Positions 28,840 to 37,362 are shown, numbered from the stretch's first letter. The stretch is 64,000 nucleotides of DNA from Terasakiella pusilla DSM 6293 (GCF_000688235.1 NZ_JHYO01000001.1:1-64000), one strand, 5' to 3'. Numbers and translations are program-made. Notes: generated from the letters alone by a model not told the origin.

Positions 28840-28914
28840 TGGAGCGGGCGAAGAGATTCGAACTCTCGACCTAAACCTTGGCAAGGTTTCGCTCTACCCC
28901 TGAGCTACGCCCGC
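28840..28914 (-). tRNA. tRNA-Gly(GCC), copy 1 of the transcript
   Basis: 75 bases with encoded CCA, identical to the neighbouring copy. GCC reads GGC and GGU codons. It is nearest the promoter at 28976-29003. Confidence 0.97.
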
Positions 28915-28975
28915 ATTCATCTTTAAAACCGCTTCCGTTTTGAGGGACTGGGTGTTCCCCGTGGAAGCGGGGCGC

Positions 28976-29003
28976 ATAATAGTAAAAGCCAGAAACATTG
29001 CAA
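28976..29003 (-). promoter_or_regulatory. Promoter of the tandem tRNA-Gly genes
   Basis: On the minus strand TTGCAA is followed after 16 bases by TATTAT and then by GCGCCCCGC. A GC-rich discriminator is typical of stable-RNA promoters under stringent control. The remaining 130 bases up to 29135 hold no gene. Confidence 0.6.
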
Positions 29004-29135
29004 GCTAAAAAATTCAATAAATTGAAATATTTTTTATTCGCCCCTTTTCCACCCCCCTAAAACCCCTCTATAAATCAGAACAGAAAAGACTTAGAAAGCG
29101 ATCTCAAGCCGCATACTTACTAGGATTAAGTAACC

Positions 29136-29621
29136 ATGACGACACCCCAAAGCCTACTTGCCCACCTTGAAACTTTAGGCATTGAAAGCACGACACATCA
29201 CCACCCTGCCATGCACACCGTAGAGGACAGTAAAGCTCTTCGAGGCGATTTGCCGGGCGTTCATTGCAAGAATCTTTTTCTAAAAGACAAAAAAGGCGTC
29301 CTCTGGTTGATCGTCGCCCAAGAGGACCGCGCCATCAACCTCAAGGAAATAAAAAACAAGATCGGCTCCGGCCATCTCTCCTTCGGTAAACCGGATCTCT
29401 TGCTGGAAGTTTTGGGGGTTACCCCCGGCTCTGTGACGCCGTTTGCGCTGATCAACGACAAAGCCCAACAGGTCAATGTCATTCTGGATGCGGAAATGAT
29501 GGCGGGTGAATTGGTCAACTATCATCCCCTGACCAACGAAATGACAACCGCCCTGACACCGGATGCCCTAAGACAATTCATCACTGCCTGCGGTCATGAG
29601 TTGCGCGAAGTGGTGCTTTGA
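29136..29621 (+). CDS. Prolyl-tRNA editing deacylase, ProX/YbaK family
   Basis: 161 residues. A free-standing editing domain of the ProX/PrdX group, which hydrolyses mischarged Ala-tRNA(Pro) or related species. Visible features are HHHPAMHTVEDSK, CKNLFLKDKKGVLW with the conserved Lys, and GSVTPFALINDKAQQVNVIL. The gene lies ahead of the cnoX-lonN set with a 47-base gap. The exact aminoacyl specificity is not decided by sequence. Confidence 0.88.
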   Translation: MTTPQSLLAHLETLGIESTTHHHPAMHTVEDSKALRGDLPGVHCKNLFLKDKKGVLWLIVAQEDRAINLKEIKNKIGSGHLSFGKPDLLLEVLGVTPGSVTPFALINDKAQQVNVILDAEMMAGELVNYHPLTNEMTTALTPDALRQFITACGHELREVVL

Positions 29622-29668
29622 TTTATCTAGATAAGCAACGCATAAACCAACTAAACGGATGAAGACAC

Positions 29669-30559
29669 ATGATCATCGATCCCAACGCCCCACAAGGCGC
29701 CGCCGATTTAATCAAGGACACGACGACCGAAACCTTTATGGAAGATGTGGTCGAAGCTTCTAACGAGGTGCCGGTGCTTGTGGACTTCTGGGGACCGGGG
29801 TGCAAACCCTGCGAAACACTGAAGCCGATTCTGGAAAATCTGGTGCGCACCATGGGCGGGGCTATCAAGCTCGTAAAAATCAACGCACAGGAAGCTTACC
29901 AGATTGCCCGTCAGTTGCAGGTACAGTCTGTCCCGACCGTTTTCTGTTTTAAAAATGGTCAACCCGTTGATGCCTTCCAAGGTGCTTTGCCGGAAAGTGA
30001 ATTGCGCAAATTCATCAACAAGCAACTGGGCGACGCTGGCTCGCCGATCGATCAGGCACTGGCTCAAGCTAAAGAACTGTTGGACGCGGGCGACGCAGCT
30101 AACGCTCAAGGGCTTTACATCCAGATCTTAGAACATGATCGCTCTAATCCAGAGGCCTGCGCCGGTGTCATGCGCAGCCACGTGGCCCTTGGTAACATCG
30201 ACGGCGCTAAAGAAATTGCCGACAACCTGCCGCAGGAACTGAAAAGCAACGAACATATTGCCTCGGCAATCGCTATGATTGAACTCGCCGGCCAAGGGGA
30301 TCTGGATACCAGCGAACTGGAAGCGAAACTGGCCGCCGACCCTAACGACCATCAGGCCCGTTTTGATCTCGGCATGGCGCTTTACGGTGCGGGAAAAAGC
30401 GAAGAAGGTCTGATGCAGCTTCTTGAAATCGTCAAAAAAGATCGTACATGGAAAGATGATGCCGCGCGTCTGCAAATGCTGAAAATTTTTGAAGCCATCG
30501 GCCTGACCGATCCTGTAGTCATTCAGGTGCGTAAAAAACTAACGACAGTGTTGTTCTAA
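29669..30559 (+). CDS. cnoX: Thioredoxin-fold co-chaperone CnoX/YbbN
   Basis: 296 residues. An N-terminal thioredoxin domain (about 15-120) carries a CKPC active site at Cys45 and Cys48 (WGPGCKPCETL), with the cis-proline in VQSVPTVFCF. A C-terminal TPR-like helical domain follows. The family protects proteins from aggregation under oxidative stress and hands them to DnaK or GroEL. CKPC replaces the usual thioredoxin CGPC, while E. coli CnoX has lost the second pair, so some redox activity is possible. Its stop overlaps the next ATG (TAATG). Confidence 0.9.
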   Translation: MIIDPNAPQGAADLIKDTTTETFMEDVVEASNEVPVLVDFWGPGCKPCETLKPILENLVRTMGGAIKLVKINAQEAYQIARQLQVQSVPTVFCFKNGQPVDAFQGALPESELRKFINKQLGDAGSPIDQALAQAKELLDAGDAANAQGLYIQILEHDRSNPEACAGVMRSHVALGNIDGAKEIADNLPQELKSNEHIASAIAMIELAGQGDLDTSELEAKLAADPNDHQARFDLGMALYGAGKSEEGLMQLLEIVKKDRTWKDDAARLQMLKIFEAIGLTDPVVIQVRKKLTTVLF

Positions 30560-31221
30560 TGGGTCCGATCCTGCCAGAAACCCTTCCTCTTTTCCCCCTC
30601 AACGGTGCATTACTGCTACCGCGTGGACAGTTGCCGCTCAATATCTTCGAGCCGCGCTATCTGACAATGGTGGAAGATGCCCTTGGGGTTGGTCGTGCCA
30701 TCGGCATGATTCAACCGTGCTACGATGTCCCCGGCCCGGTGCCTGATAGCTGTGCGCTCTACGGGGTCGGCTGTCTTGGGAAAATCGTGGACTTCCGGGA
30801 AATGGAAGATGGACGGTTTATCATCACACTGGCAGGGATCACTCGTTTCAAGGTTGTGGAAGAACTGGAAATCGAACGCGGCTATCGCCGTGCTGCCGTA
30901 GATTACACGCCTTACCAGAAAGTCGATCTGGAAGAAGATAAATCCAACGTCAACCGCCAGGCCCTGCTGGAAGAGTTACGCAACTTTCTCGATATCAGCG
31001 GTCCGCACGCGCAAGACATGCTGGACGTCAATTGGGACGCGCTTGAGCAAGCCCCGGACGAAGATCTGGTCAATGCGCTTGCCATGCTCGGTCCCTTTGA
31101 GGCCCGCGAAAAACAGGCCCTGCTGGAAGCCATCACCTTGACACAACGCGCACAAACCCTCATTACCATGATGTCCATGGCCGCCCTTGGTCATGAAGAG
31201 GGATCCTCCGGTCACGCTTAA
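30559..31221 (+). CDS. LON peptidase substrate-binding domain protein
   Basis: 220 residues. It consists of a Lon N-terminal domain alone, without ATPase or protease parts: [34 protein letters not shown] and [15 protein letters not shown]. Such proteins are thought to act in substrate recognition but have no settled function. It overlaps cnoX by one base. Confidence 0.9.
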   Translation: MGPILPETLPLFPLNGALLLPRGQLPLNIFEPRYLTMVEDALGVGRAIGMIQPCYDVPGPVPDSCALYGVGCLGKIVDFREMEDGRFIITLAGITRFKVVEELEIERGYRRAAVDYTPYQKVDLEEDKSNVNRQALLEELRNFLDISGPHAQDMLDVNWDALEQAPDEDLVNALAMLGPFEAREKQALLEAITLTQRAQTLITMMSMAALGHEEGSSGHA

Positions 31222-31235
31222 AGGAAAAATCGATC

Positions 31236-31427
31236 ATGTCACACCCTTCTGTTGACCCCAAACTGTTGGAAGTACTCGTCTGCCCGATCACCAAAGGGCC
31301 ACTGCGCTATGATGCAGACGCGCAGGAACTAATCAGCGAGCAAGCCCATCTGGCCTACCCGATCCGCGAAGGCATTCCGATCATGTTACCCGATGAAGCC
31401 CGCCAGATCGACGACGGGGACGCCTGA
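31236..31427 (+). CDS. Trm112 family protein
   Basis: 63 residues. A YcaR/Trm112-like small protein: [17 protein letters not shown] and [18 protein letters not shown]. Only one cysteine of the zinc-ribbon pattern is left, as in many bacterial members. Eukaryotic Trm112 activates methyltransferases; a bacterial partner is not evident here. Its stop overlaps the next ATG (TGATG). Confidence 0.9.
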   Translation: MSHPSVDPKLLEVLVCPITKGPLRYDADAQELISEQAHLAYPIREGIPIMLPDEARQIDDGDA

Positions 31428-31801
31428 TGACACCGGAAACCGAAAGCGGTTTTACCGTCACGGAACTGCGCGTCAAAAAAGCGGAAAAAGCCCTGCTTGT
31501 CAGCTTTGATAACGGCGACAGCTATCAAATCCCGGCAGAGCTGTTACGCGTAGAAAGCCCGTCTGCAGAAGTGCAAGGCCACAGCCCGTCTCAAAAGAAA
31601 ATCCTTGCCGGTCGTCGCCACGTTGCGATCATCGGGGTGGAGCCTGTCGGCAATTACGCCATCAAGCTGACCTTCGATGATCTACATGACAGCGGCATCT
31701 TCACCTGGAACTACCTGCACTGGTTGGGGGAAAACATGAATGATGTCTGGGATGATTACCTGACCAACCTAGCCGCCGCCGGATTAAGCCGCGACCCTTA
31801 A
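31427..31801 (+). CDS. DUF971 domain protein
   Basis: 124 residues. DUF971 corresponds to the N-terminal domain of gamma-butyrobetaine hydroxylase and also occurs in Fe-S scaffold partners. Features: LRVKKAEKALLVSFDNGDSY, IPAELLRVESPSAEVQGH and FTWNYLHWLGEN. The association with Nfu further down the same strand fits an Fe-S link but is inference. It overlaps the Trm112 gene by one base. Confidence 0.9.
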   Translation: MTPETESGFTVTELRVKKAEKALLVSFDNGDSYQIPAELLRVESPSAEVQGHSPSQKKILAGRRHVAIIGVEPVGNYAIKLTFDDLHDSGIFTWNYLHWLGENMNDVWDDYLTNLAAAGLSRDP

Positions 31802-31826
31802 ATAGACAATCTTTTTAAGGGTTTTT

Positions 31827-31856
31827 CTGACAAACCCTTGCAAATCAGGATATAAT
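31827..31856 (+). promoter_or_regulatory. Probable promoter of the DUF2333 gene
   Basis: CTGACA is followed after 18 bases by a perfect TATAAT. An 8-base inverted repeat AAGGGTTT/AAACCCTT (31817-31839) overlaps the -35 region and could be an operator or the end of the previous transcript. Confidence 0.55.
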
Positions 31857-31899
31857 CAGCCTATCTGAACATGGTGTTTAACGCTTGAAGGTTTGTATT

Positions 31900-32886
31900 A
31901 TGCTTGATCGTCTTCCCCTGTGGCTTCGTGGGAAATTGAAATTTCTTGACGTCAACCTGCCGGAAGGCGGCGGCAAAAAGGCAAAACTCGCCCTTCGCGG
32001 TGTCGGTATTCTGTTTATCGTCGCGTTGCTCTATTACCCCATCGGCATGGCACTCGTCCATAGTGTGGATGACAACACCGCCATTGATGTCCAAGTGCAG
32101 GCAGGCCAAAGCCGCGCCGTTGCCATGGCCGCCCATCTGATTGAACGCGAAACAGACACCCACCCTTGGGTCGCTAATGACCCATGGTTCCTGCCCGGTG
32201 CTGCCCTTGATAATATGCCCAACTTCCAGCAAGGCATCATCTATGCGCTCTCGCGCTTCGCCATTGAAATGAGCGATCAGGTCGGACGTACCCGCGGATC
32301 AAGCGAGGTCGATAAAGATCTCGATAAAGCTGCAGGCCTGCTAAAATATGCCGGTGACGTCTGGGTCTTTGATTTTTCCGTCTCCCTCGCCCCAACGGCC
32401 CCCAGCGATTCCCAATACCGCGCAGCGCGCAAAAGTCTGATTTCCTATAACAACCGTTTAGGTCAAGGTCAGGCCGTCTTTGATACCCGCGCAGACAATT
32501 TGGAACGCACATTAGAACGGATCGCGACCGACCTTGGCTCCGGTTCTGCCGTGATCGACAAATACATCCGCGAAAGTTCAGGCTCTCTCATCGATTTTCA
32601 CGCGGACGATATCTATTATCGCAACAAAGGGCGCCTCTACGCTTATTATCTCATCCTGCGCGAATTGCGCGAAGATTTCCGCGATATCATTGCAGACCGG
32701 GATGTCACCAAGCCCTGGGATCAAATGCTGGAGTCCCTGAAAACAGCCGCAGAGGCCCAGCCCCTTGTGGTGGTCAATGCAGACCCGGACAGCTTCTGGC
32801 GCCCCAGCCATCTAACGGCACAAGGCTTCTATCTGCTGCGCGCACGCACGCAAATGAAAGAAGTTGCCAATATCTTGTTGAAGTAA
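31900..32886 (+). CDS. DUF2333 family membrane-anchored protein
   Basis: 328 residues from ATG 31900 with GAAGG upstream; an in-frame TTG five codons earlier is less likely. One membrane segment at about residues 33-52 (GVGILFIVALLYYPIGMAL) anchors a large periplasmic part. Family segments include RETDTHPWVANDPWFLPGAA, NMPNFQQGIIYALSRFAIEM and SFWRPSHLTAQGFYLLRART. The function is unknown. The acidic stretch SSEVDKDLDKAAGLLKYAGD separates two conserved halves. Confidence 0.88.
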   Translation: MLDRLPLWLRGKLKFLDVNLPEGGGKKAKLALRGVGILFIVALLYYPIGMALVHSVDDNTAIDVQVQAGQSRAVAMAAHLIERETDTHPWVANDPWFLPGAALDNMPNFQQGIIYALSRFAIEMSDQVGRTRGSSEVDKDLDKAAGLLKYAGDVWVFDFSVSLAPTAPSDSQYRAARKSLISYNNRLGQGQAVFDTRADNLERTLERIATDLGSGSAVIDKYIRESSGSLIDFHADDIYYRNKGRLYAYYLILRELREDFRDIIADRDVTKPWDQMLESLKTAAEAQPLVVVNADPDSFWRPSHLTAQGFYLLRARTQMKEVANILLK

Positions 32887-32913
32887 GGGCAAAAGCAGGG
32901 CAATCTATCTGCT

Positions 32914-33396
32914 ATGGTAGAAAGTAAAGAAATTCATGAACGGGTCTTTCTTGTTGTCGTTGACGACAGCGAAGAAATGCATGTTGCCCTGAGGTTTGCC
33001 GCCAAACGCGCCAAACACTCCGGCGGACGTGTTGCCCTGCTTTACGTCATTCAACCCGCAGAATTCCAACACTGGATGTTTGTCGGCACCCTGATGGCAG
33101 AAGAAGCCCGCGAAGAAGCCGAAAAAGCCGTCCATAAATATTCTGAACAAGTGCAGGAAATCACCGGCGAGATCCCTATGATCTACATCCGCGAAGGCGA
33201 ACGCCAAAACCAGCTGATGAAGCTGTTGAAGGAAGAACCTTTGATTTCCCTGCTCGTCCTTGGCGCAGCAGACTCTGCAGACGGCCCCGGCCCCCTTGTT
33301 TCTTCCCTCACCGGCGACATGCTGGGTGGCTTGCCCATCCCTATTACGGTCGTTCCCGGTACCTTAAGTGAAGAAGATATCGATCGGATTACCTAA
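32914..33396 (+). CDS. Universal stress protein
   Basis: 160 residues. Single UspA domain: FLVVVDDSEEMHVALRFAAK at the N-terminus, LISLLVLGAADS and GLPIPITVVPG at the C-terminus. The ATP-binding G-2x-G-9x-G pattern is not intact at the C-terminus, so ATP binding is uncertain. It lies 27 bases after the DUF2333 gene. Confidence 0.88.
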   Translation: MVESKEIHERVFLVVVDDSEEMHVALRFAAKRAKHSGGRVALLYVIQPAEFQHWMFVGTLMAEEAREEAEKAVHKYSEQVQEITGEIPMIYIREGERQNQLMKLLKEEPLISLLVLGAADSADGPGPLVSSLTGDMLGGLPIPITVVPGTLSEEDIDRIT

Positions 33397-33404
33397 GATT
33401 TCCT

Positions 33405-33429
33405 ATATCCGACTAAATTAGTTGGTTTT
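33405..33429 (+). promoter_or_regulatory. IscR type-1-like binding site upstream of nfuA
   Basis: The 25-base site reads ATATCCGACTAA followed by ATTAGTTGGTTTT. Against the E. coli IscR type 1 consensus (half-sites CCGACT and AGTCGG) 21 of 25 positions agree, including the core GACT...AGT. It lies 72 bases before the nfuA start and next to a TTGACC -35-like box at 33434. IscR represses or activates Fe-S genes according to cluster status. Confidence 0.6.
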
Positions 33430-33457
33430 AGACTTGACCTTTACCAAAAATCAGACC

Positions 33458-33478
33458 ATTTATCTGACAAAGATAAAT
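33458..33478 (+). repeat. Inverted repeat in the nfuA leader
   Basis: ATTTATCT and AGATAAAT are perfect complements separated by five bases, ending 22 bases before the nfuA ATG. It could be a second operator or a leader hairpin. Confidence 0.45.
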
Positions 33479-33500
33479 CGACCGCATTGAAAGGTGCCCC

Positions 33501-34049
33501 ATGTTCATTCAGACAGAAGCAACACCAAACCCGTCCACCCTGAAGTTCATCCCTGAACAGACCATCATGGCACAAGGGACCGCCAACTTTAACGACAAGC
33601 AATCTGCTGCACGCTCACCACTTGCGACGCGCCTGTTTAGTGTTGAAGGTGTGGACAGTATCTTCCTTGGCTCCGACTTCATCACGGTCACAAAAGAAGA
33701 CGCGCGCGACTGGCAAGTGCTGAAACCTATGATCCTTGAAGCGCTGATGAATCACTTTAATTCCGGTGACTCTGTCATCAAGGAAGAAGAAGCGGACGCC
33801 AATGCCGTCGGTGAAGAAGATGACGCCATCGTCAAACAAATCAAAGAACTGCTGGAAACACGTGTCCGCCCAGCCGTCGCCCAAGACGGCGGCGACATTA
33901 TTTTCCACAAGTTTGAAGACGGGATCGTTTACCTGACCATGATGGGCGCTTGTTCCGGCTGCCCAAGCTCCGGCGCGACCCTGAAGCACGGCATTGAAAA
34001 CATGCTGCGCTACTACATCCCTGAGATTTTGGAAGTGCGCGAAGCCTAA
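33501..34049 (+). CDS. NifU-like Fe-S cluster scaffold protein (Nfu)
   Basis: 182 residues. An N-terminal Nfu_N domain (MFIQTEATPNPSTLKFIPE, residues 1-88) is joined to a NifU C-terminal domain whose CSGCPSS motif lies near residue 150 and binds the transferred 4Fe-4S cluster. This is the mitochondrial NFU1 architecture, not the A-type fusion of E. coli NfuA. It probably carries clusters to IspG, IspH and other enzymes. The IscR-like box upstream fits iron or cluster control. Confidence 0.93.
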   Translation: MFIQTEATPNPSTLKFIPEQTIMAQGTANFNDKQSAARSPLATRLFSVEGVDSIFLGSDFITVTKEDARDWQVLKPMILEALMNHFNSGDSVIKEEEADANAVGEEDDAIVKQIKELLETRVRPAVAQDGGDIIFHKFEDGIVYLTMMGACSGCPSSGATLKHGIENMLRYYIPEILEVREA

Positions 34050-34068
34050 CGCACACAAGCCAAACCAC

Positions 34069-34102
34069 AAAAAAACCCGCTTCGTTTGAAAGCGGGTTTT
34101 TT
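34069..34102. terminator. Bidirectional terminator between nfu and the EAL gene
   Basis: ACCCGCTT pairs with AAGCGGGT around a short loop, with seven A before and six T after. It separates two convergent genes. Confidence 0.88.
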
Positions 34103-34107
34103 GTAAC

Positions 34108-35814
34108 TTAAATCCGGGTCATCACCGAAAGGGTTGCCGCATTGTCAGACAGCGCTTTTTTGGAAAACAGTTCGGCATGGGGCAAAGGATCAAAGTCGCG
34201 CACGTTGGGCGACGGCTTACCAAACAGATAGCCCTGAACATAGCCAATACCGCAATCACGCACAAACTTCAGCCCACGCGGATCGTCAATTTGTTCAGCG
34301 ATGGTCGCGACCTTTAAATCACGACACAGGTTGCCAAGCGCAATCAAGAAAGAGCGACCTTTCGGCGCCTTCAAGGCATTGCGCACCGCAGACCCATCCA
34401 GCTTGACGATATCCACCTCCAGTGTCGACAGATACTGGAAGCTGGCTGCCCCTGCCCCAAAGTCGTCCAGACAGACTTTAAAGCCCATTTTGCGCAGGGT
34501 CTGAATAAAGACGTTGGCTTCATCCAGATTTTCAAGACGTGCACTTTCCGTGATCTCAAACATCAGCGACTCTGCTGCCCATTCATTCTCCCGCAACAAC
34601 CCGATCAGGTTTGCCACATAAGTGGAATCGCCCACCGAATAGCCCGACACATTCACCGCCACATGAAAGTGTTTTCCTTTGGGCTGTTGTGCCAACCATT
34701 GCAAGGCCATTTGCGCCATCGCCATATCAAAGTCCGGGATCAGGCCGGTTTCTTCCGCAAACACAATATATTCGTAAGGTGATTTACCTGCATGTTCCCC
34801 CCGGAAGCGGGCGAGGCACTCATAATGATGGATTTTACCATCTCTTGTCCCCACGATCGGCTGAAAAGCGATAAAGAACTCCCGCTCTTTCACGACTGTT
34901 TTAAAAGTCGAGATTTTATTTTGCGCTTCCAACACAAGCGCGCTCATATTCTGAGTCAGGTTACCTGTTGTAAAATCAGCACCTTTTGCATTTTTAAACT
35001 GGTTGATGGTATAGGCCAGCCCGTTCGCCAAATCTTCATCTGAAATGTTATCGCTATCCATTTCCATGGTCGCACATTTAACATCCAGCGCGACTTTCCC
35101 GCCGCTGGCATCCGACGCCATCTTGGTAATCTGGCTCTGAATTTTACTGACATCCAGATCACGTTTATGCACGATCCCGAATTTATTGTCAGAAATACGA
35201 CCAGCCGTATCCCCCCCAATGGAGGTGGAACGCAGGTACGCCCCGACCGAGCTCATTAAATGGCCCGCATCCTCATTCCCAAGGGAATTTGCCAATTCCT
35301 GCAACTGGTCCATATCCAGCATGGTCATTTCTAGGTTTTCACCAAGCGCCGATTGCTGCTTGATCCGGGACTGTGCGGCCTGAACAAAGGACTTATCATC
35401 CAGAAGGCCGCTTTCCTCATCCTTCTTGAAGGTACTGATTTTGCCAAAGTTATTGCCCAGACGCATCCCGATAAAGAGGTGATTTGACAGGTCTTTCACC
35501 CGATAGCCCATCACTTCAACAGGCGGAGTTGGCCCTTTACGGCCTTGCAATTTTAAAGAAACTGACTCGATACGGTTTTCATCGGTTACACTGGAAACAA
35601 TCTGTAAAAATAAACCATGATCGGCCTCTGCAATCACATCCGTGACAGGGTGCCCGATGAGCTGTTCCTCCGTTTTTCCGGTAATTGCGGCAATGGCACC
35701 GCCGGCAAAAACAATATTGAAGTTATGGTCCAGCTCCAGAACGATATCGCTCCAGCAAAAACTAAAGGCGACAAAGCGATCACGTTCAGCTTTAAGATCA
35801 AGGTCTGATGGCAT
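34108..35814 (-). CDS. PAS, degenerate GGDEF and EAL domain protein
   Basis: 568 residues, soluble. A PAS domain near 20-125 (LDHNFNIVFAGGAIAAITG) is followed by a GGDEF-like region at 130-290 in which the signature is replaced by SDNKF (GRISDNKFGIV), so cyclase activity is unlikely. The EAL domain at about 305-550 has ECL instead of EAL (HHYECLARF) but keeps N in VAVNVSG, E in FEITES, DD in LDDFGAG, K in VKLDGSA, E in IAEQID and Q in YVQGYLFG. It is therefore a plausible c-di-GMP phosphodiesterase or receptor. AAGGT precedes the ATG. Confidence 0.85.
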   Translation of the reverse strand: MPSDLDLKAERDRFVAFSFCWSDIVLELDHNFNIVFAGGAIAAITGKTEEQLIGHPVTDVIAEADHGLFLQIVSSVTDENRIESVSLKLQGRKGPTPPVEVMGYRVKDLSNHLFIGMRLGNNFGKISTFKKDEESGLLDDKSFVQAAQSRIKQQSALGENLEMTMLDMDQLQELANSLGNEDAGHLMSSVGAYLRSTSIGGDTAGRISDNKFGIVHKRDLDVSKIQSQITKMASDASGGKVALDVKCATMEMDSDNISDEDLANGLAYTINQFKNAKGADFTTGNLTQNMSALVLEAQNKISTFKTVVKEREFFIAFQPIVGTRDGKIHHYECLARFRGEHAGKSPYEYIVFAEETGLIPDFDMAMAQMALQWLAQQPKGKHFHVAVNVSGYSVGDSTYVANLIGLLRENEWAAESLMFEITESARLENLDEANVFIQTLRKMGFKVCLDDFGAGAASFQYLSTLEVDIVKLDGSAVRNALKAPKGRSFLIALGNLCRDLKVATIAEQIDDPRGLKFVRDCGIGYVQGYLFGKPSPNVRDFDPLPHAELFSKKALSDNAATLSVMTRI

Positions 35815-35902
35815 TCCAGTTTACCTTTATTATTTTAACCCTCATGGGTATGGTATAGAAAACCGAAATCAATTCCAGTAATAAAACGAGAAAAGCGCCA
35901 CC

Positions 35903-36559
35903 ATGACACTCAAAAATAGTATTCAATCATGGGTATTCGATCTAGACAACACCTTATACCCTTCAAGTAGCAATTTGTTTGCACAAGTTGATGTGCGCAT
36001 GAGAAGCTTTATCTCAGATTTCTTAAAACTAGACGAAGACCAAGCCCGCAAAGTCCAAAAACAGTATTTTCATGATCATGGTACGACCTTGCGCGGGTTG
36101 ATGACCAACCACAATATCGATCCTGCCCCCTATCTGGATTATGTCCACGACATTGACGTCACTCCGGTGCCACCGTCACCGGAACTTGCAGATGTGCTCG
36201 CGGCCCTGCCCGGACAGAAATATATCTTCACCAACGCCTCGACAAAACATGCAGAGCGCGTGATGGATCGTCTAGGGATTGCCGATCAATTTAGCGGTAT
36301 TTTCGATATTCAGGATGCTGCCTATCGTCCCAAGCCTGAGCCGGAAATCTATGACACTTTTATCAGCAAATTCGACATCGACCCGACCACAGCCATCATG
36401 GTCGAAGATATGGCACGCAACCTTAAACCAGCCGCAGATCTGGGCATGTCCTGTCTTTGGGTAGATACCCCATCGGATTGGGCGCGACTGGGATCAGATG
36501 AAGAGTACGTGCATTATCGTACGGATAACCTGGTCAACTGGCTAAAGGCGACACTCTAG
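35903..36559 (+). CDS. Pyrimidine 5'-nucleotidase, HAD superfamily
   Basis: 218 residues. HAD motif I is FDLDNTLYP, motif II FTNAS, motif III the Lys in YRPKPEPEIY, and motif IV VEDMARN. The family dephosphorylates UMP/CMP or related monophosphates. The substrate is not decided by sequence. It is divergent from the EAL gene. Confidence 0.9.
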   Translation: MTLKNSIQSWVFDLDNTLYPSSSNLFAQVDVRMRSFISDFLKLDEDQARKVQKQYFHDHGTTLRGLMTNHNIDPAPYLDYVHDIDVTPVPPSPELADVLAALPGQKYIFTNASTKHAERVMDRLGIADQFSGIFDIQDAAYRPKPEPEIYDTFISKFDIDPTTAIMVEDMARNLKPAADLGMSCLWVDTPSDWARLGSDEEYVHYRTDNLVNWLKATL

Positions 36560-36564
36560 TCGCC

Positions 36565-37317
36565 TTACCACTTCCCGGTGGTGAACAGGTTTTTAAAGTG
36601 ACCGAGCAAGCGTTTTAAGCCTTTCGGCTTGTTCGCTTTACGACGGTTAGACCAGACGCGGGTCGGATCATGCAAGCGGCGTTCTTCGCCCAGATGTTCC
36701 ACGCCCGGTTCTTCGGAAATCACGCAATAGAACCCAGCTTCTTTATATTTGATATTCACATCCATCTCACTCAGGCAGCCATCAAACTTTCCCAAATCGT
36801 GATAATCCTTCATCCGCTTAATACCGGGATTGAAAGAGAATGACCCCCATTCATAACTTTCGGTCGGGATCACTTTACAGAATTTATAGCCCTCAACCTC
36901 TTCTACATCGCCATAGTTGAAGTAATTTTCATCTTTGTTGAGGTTTTCTTTGGTCCGTAGCCAGACTTGCGTGATCTTCGGATTGCTGTTCAGGATCGCA
37001 AATGCTTCCTCCACAAACCCTTCTTTGTAAAACAACCAGTCGTCCTCACAGTGGAAAACATAGTCTGTCTCAATAGATTCATAGGCATCTACAATCGACT
37101 TGATTTGGCCCTTCTTTTCTTCATTGGCCCAAATCTCGAAACGATCGCCATACAGGTCACGCACCTTTTGATAGACCTCAGGATCACAGGAATCTTCAGT
37201 AATGATCGTGCGTTTAATGGGGTAGGTATTAAACTTCTCAAAACTTTCGATGGTTTGTTGCAATAAATCAACGCGACCACAACTGGTCAGGACCATCGTT
37301 ACTTCCGGCTTGCTCAT
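36565..37317 (-). CDS. Glycosyltransferase, GT-A fold
   Basis: 250 residues. The N-terminus VTMVLTSCGRVDLLQQTIES and the DXD-like HCEDDWLF suggest a nucleotide-sugar transferase with a metal site. GGGGAG lies six bases before the ATG. It follows a second glycosyltransferase by about 45 bases, so both may modify the same surface glycan or lipid. The acceptor and sugar are unknown. Confidence 0.85.
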   Translation of the reverse strand: MSKPEVTMVLTSCGRVDLLQQTIESFEKFNTYPIKRTIITEDSCDPEVYQKVRDLYGDRFEIWANEEKKGQIKSIVDAYESIETDYVFHCEDDWLFYKEGFVEEAFAILNSNPKITQVWLRTKENLNKDENYFNYGDVEEVEGYKFCKVIPTESYEWGSFSFNPGIKRMKDYHDLGKFDGCLSEMDVNIKYKEAGFYCVISEEPGVEHLGEERRLHDPTRVWSNRRKANKPKGLKRLLGHFKNLFTTGKW

Positions 37318-37362
37318 TTCCCACTCCCCTTATCAAAAACTAGCTAGCGTCTTGTATCAGGT

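Noticed and set aside
28731-28914. Repeated 75-base blocks that could be taken for a CRISPR or transposon repeat
   Set aside because: They fold as tRNA-Gly with full stems and CCA.
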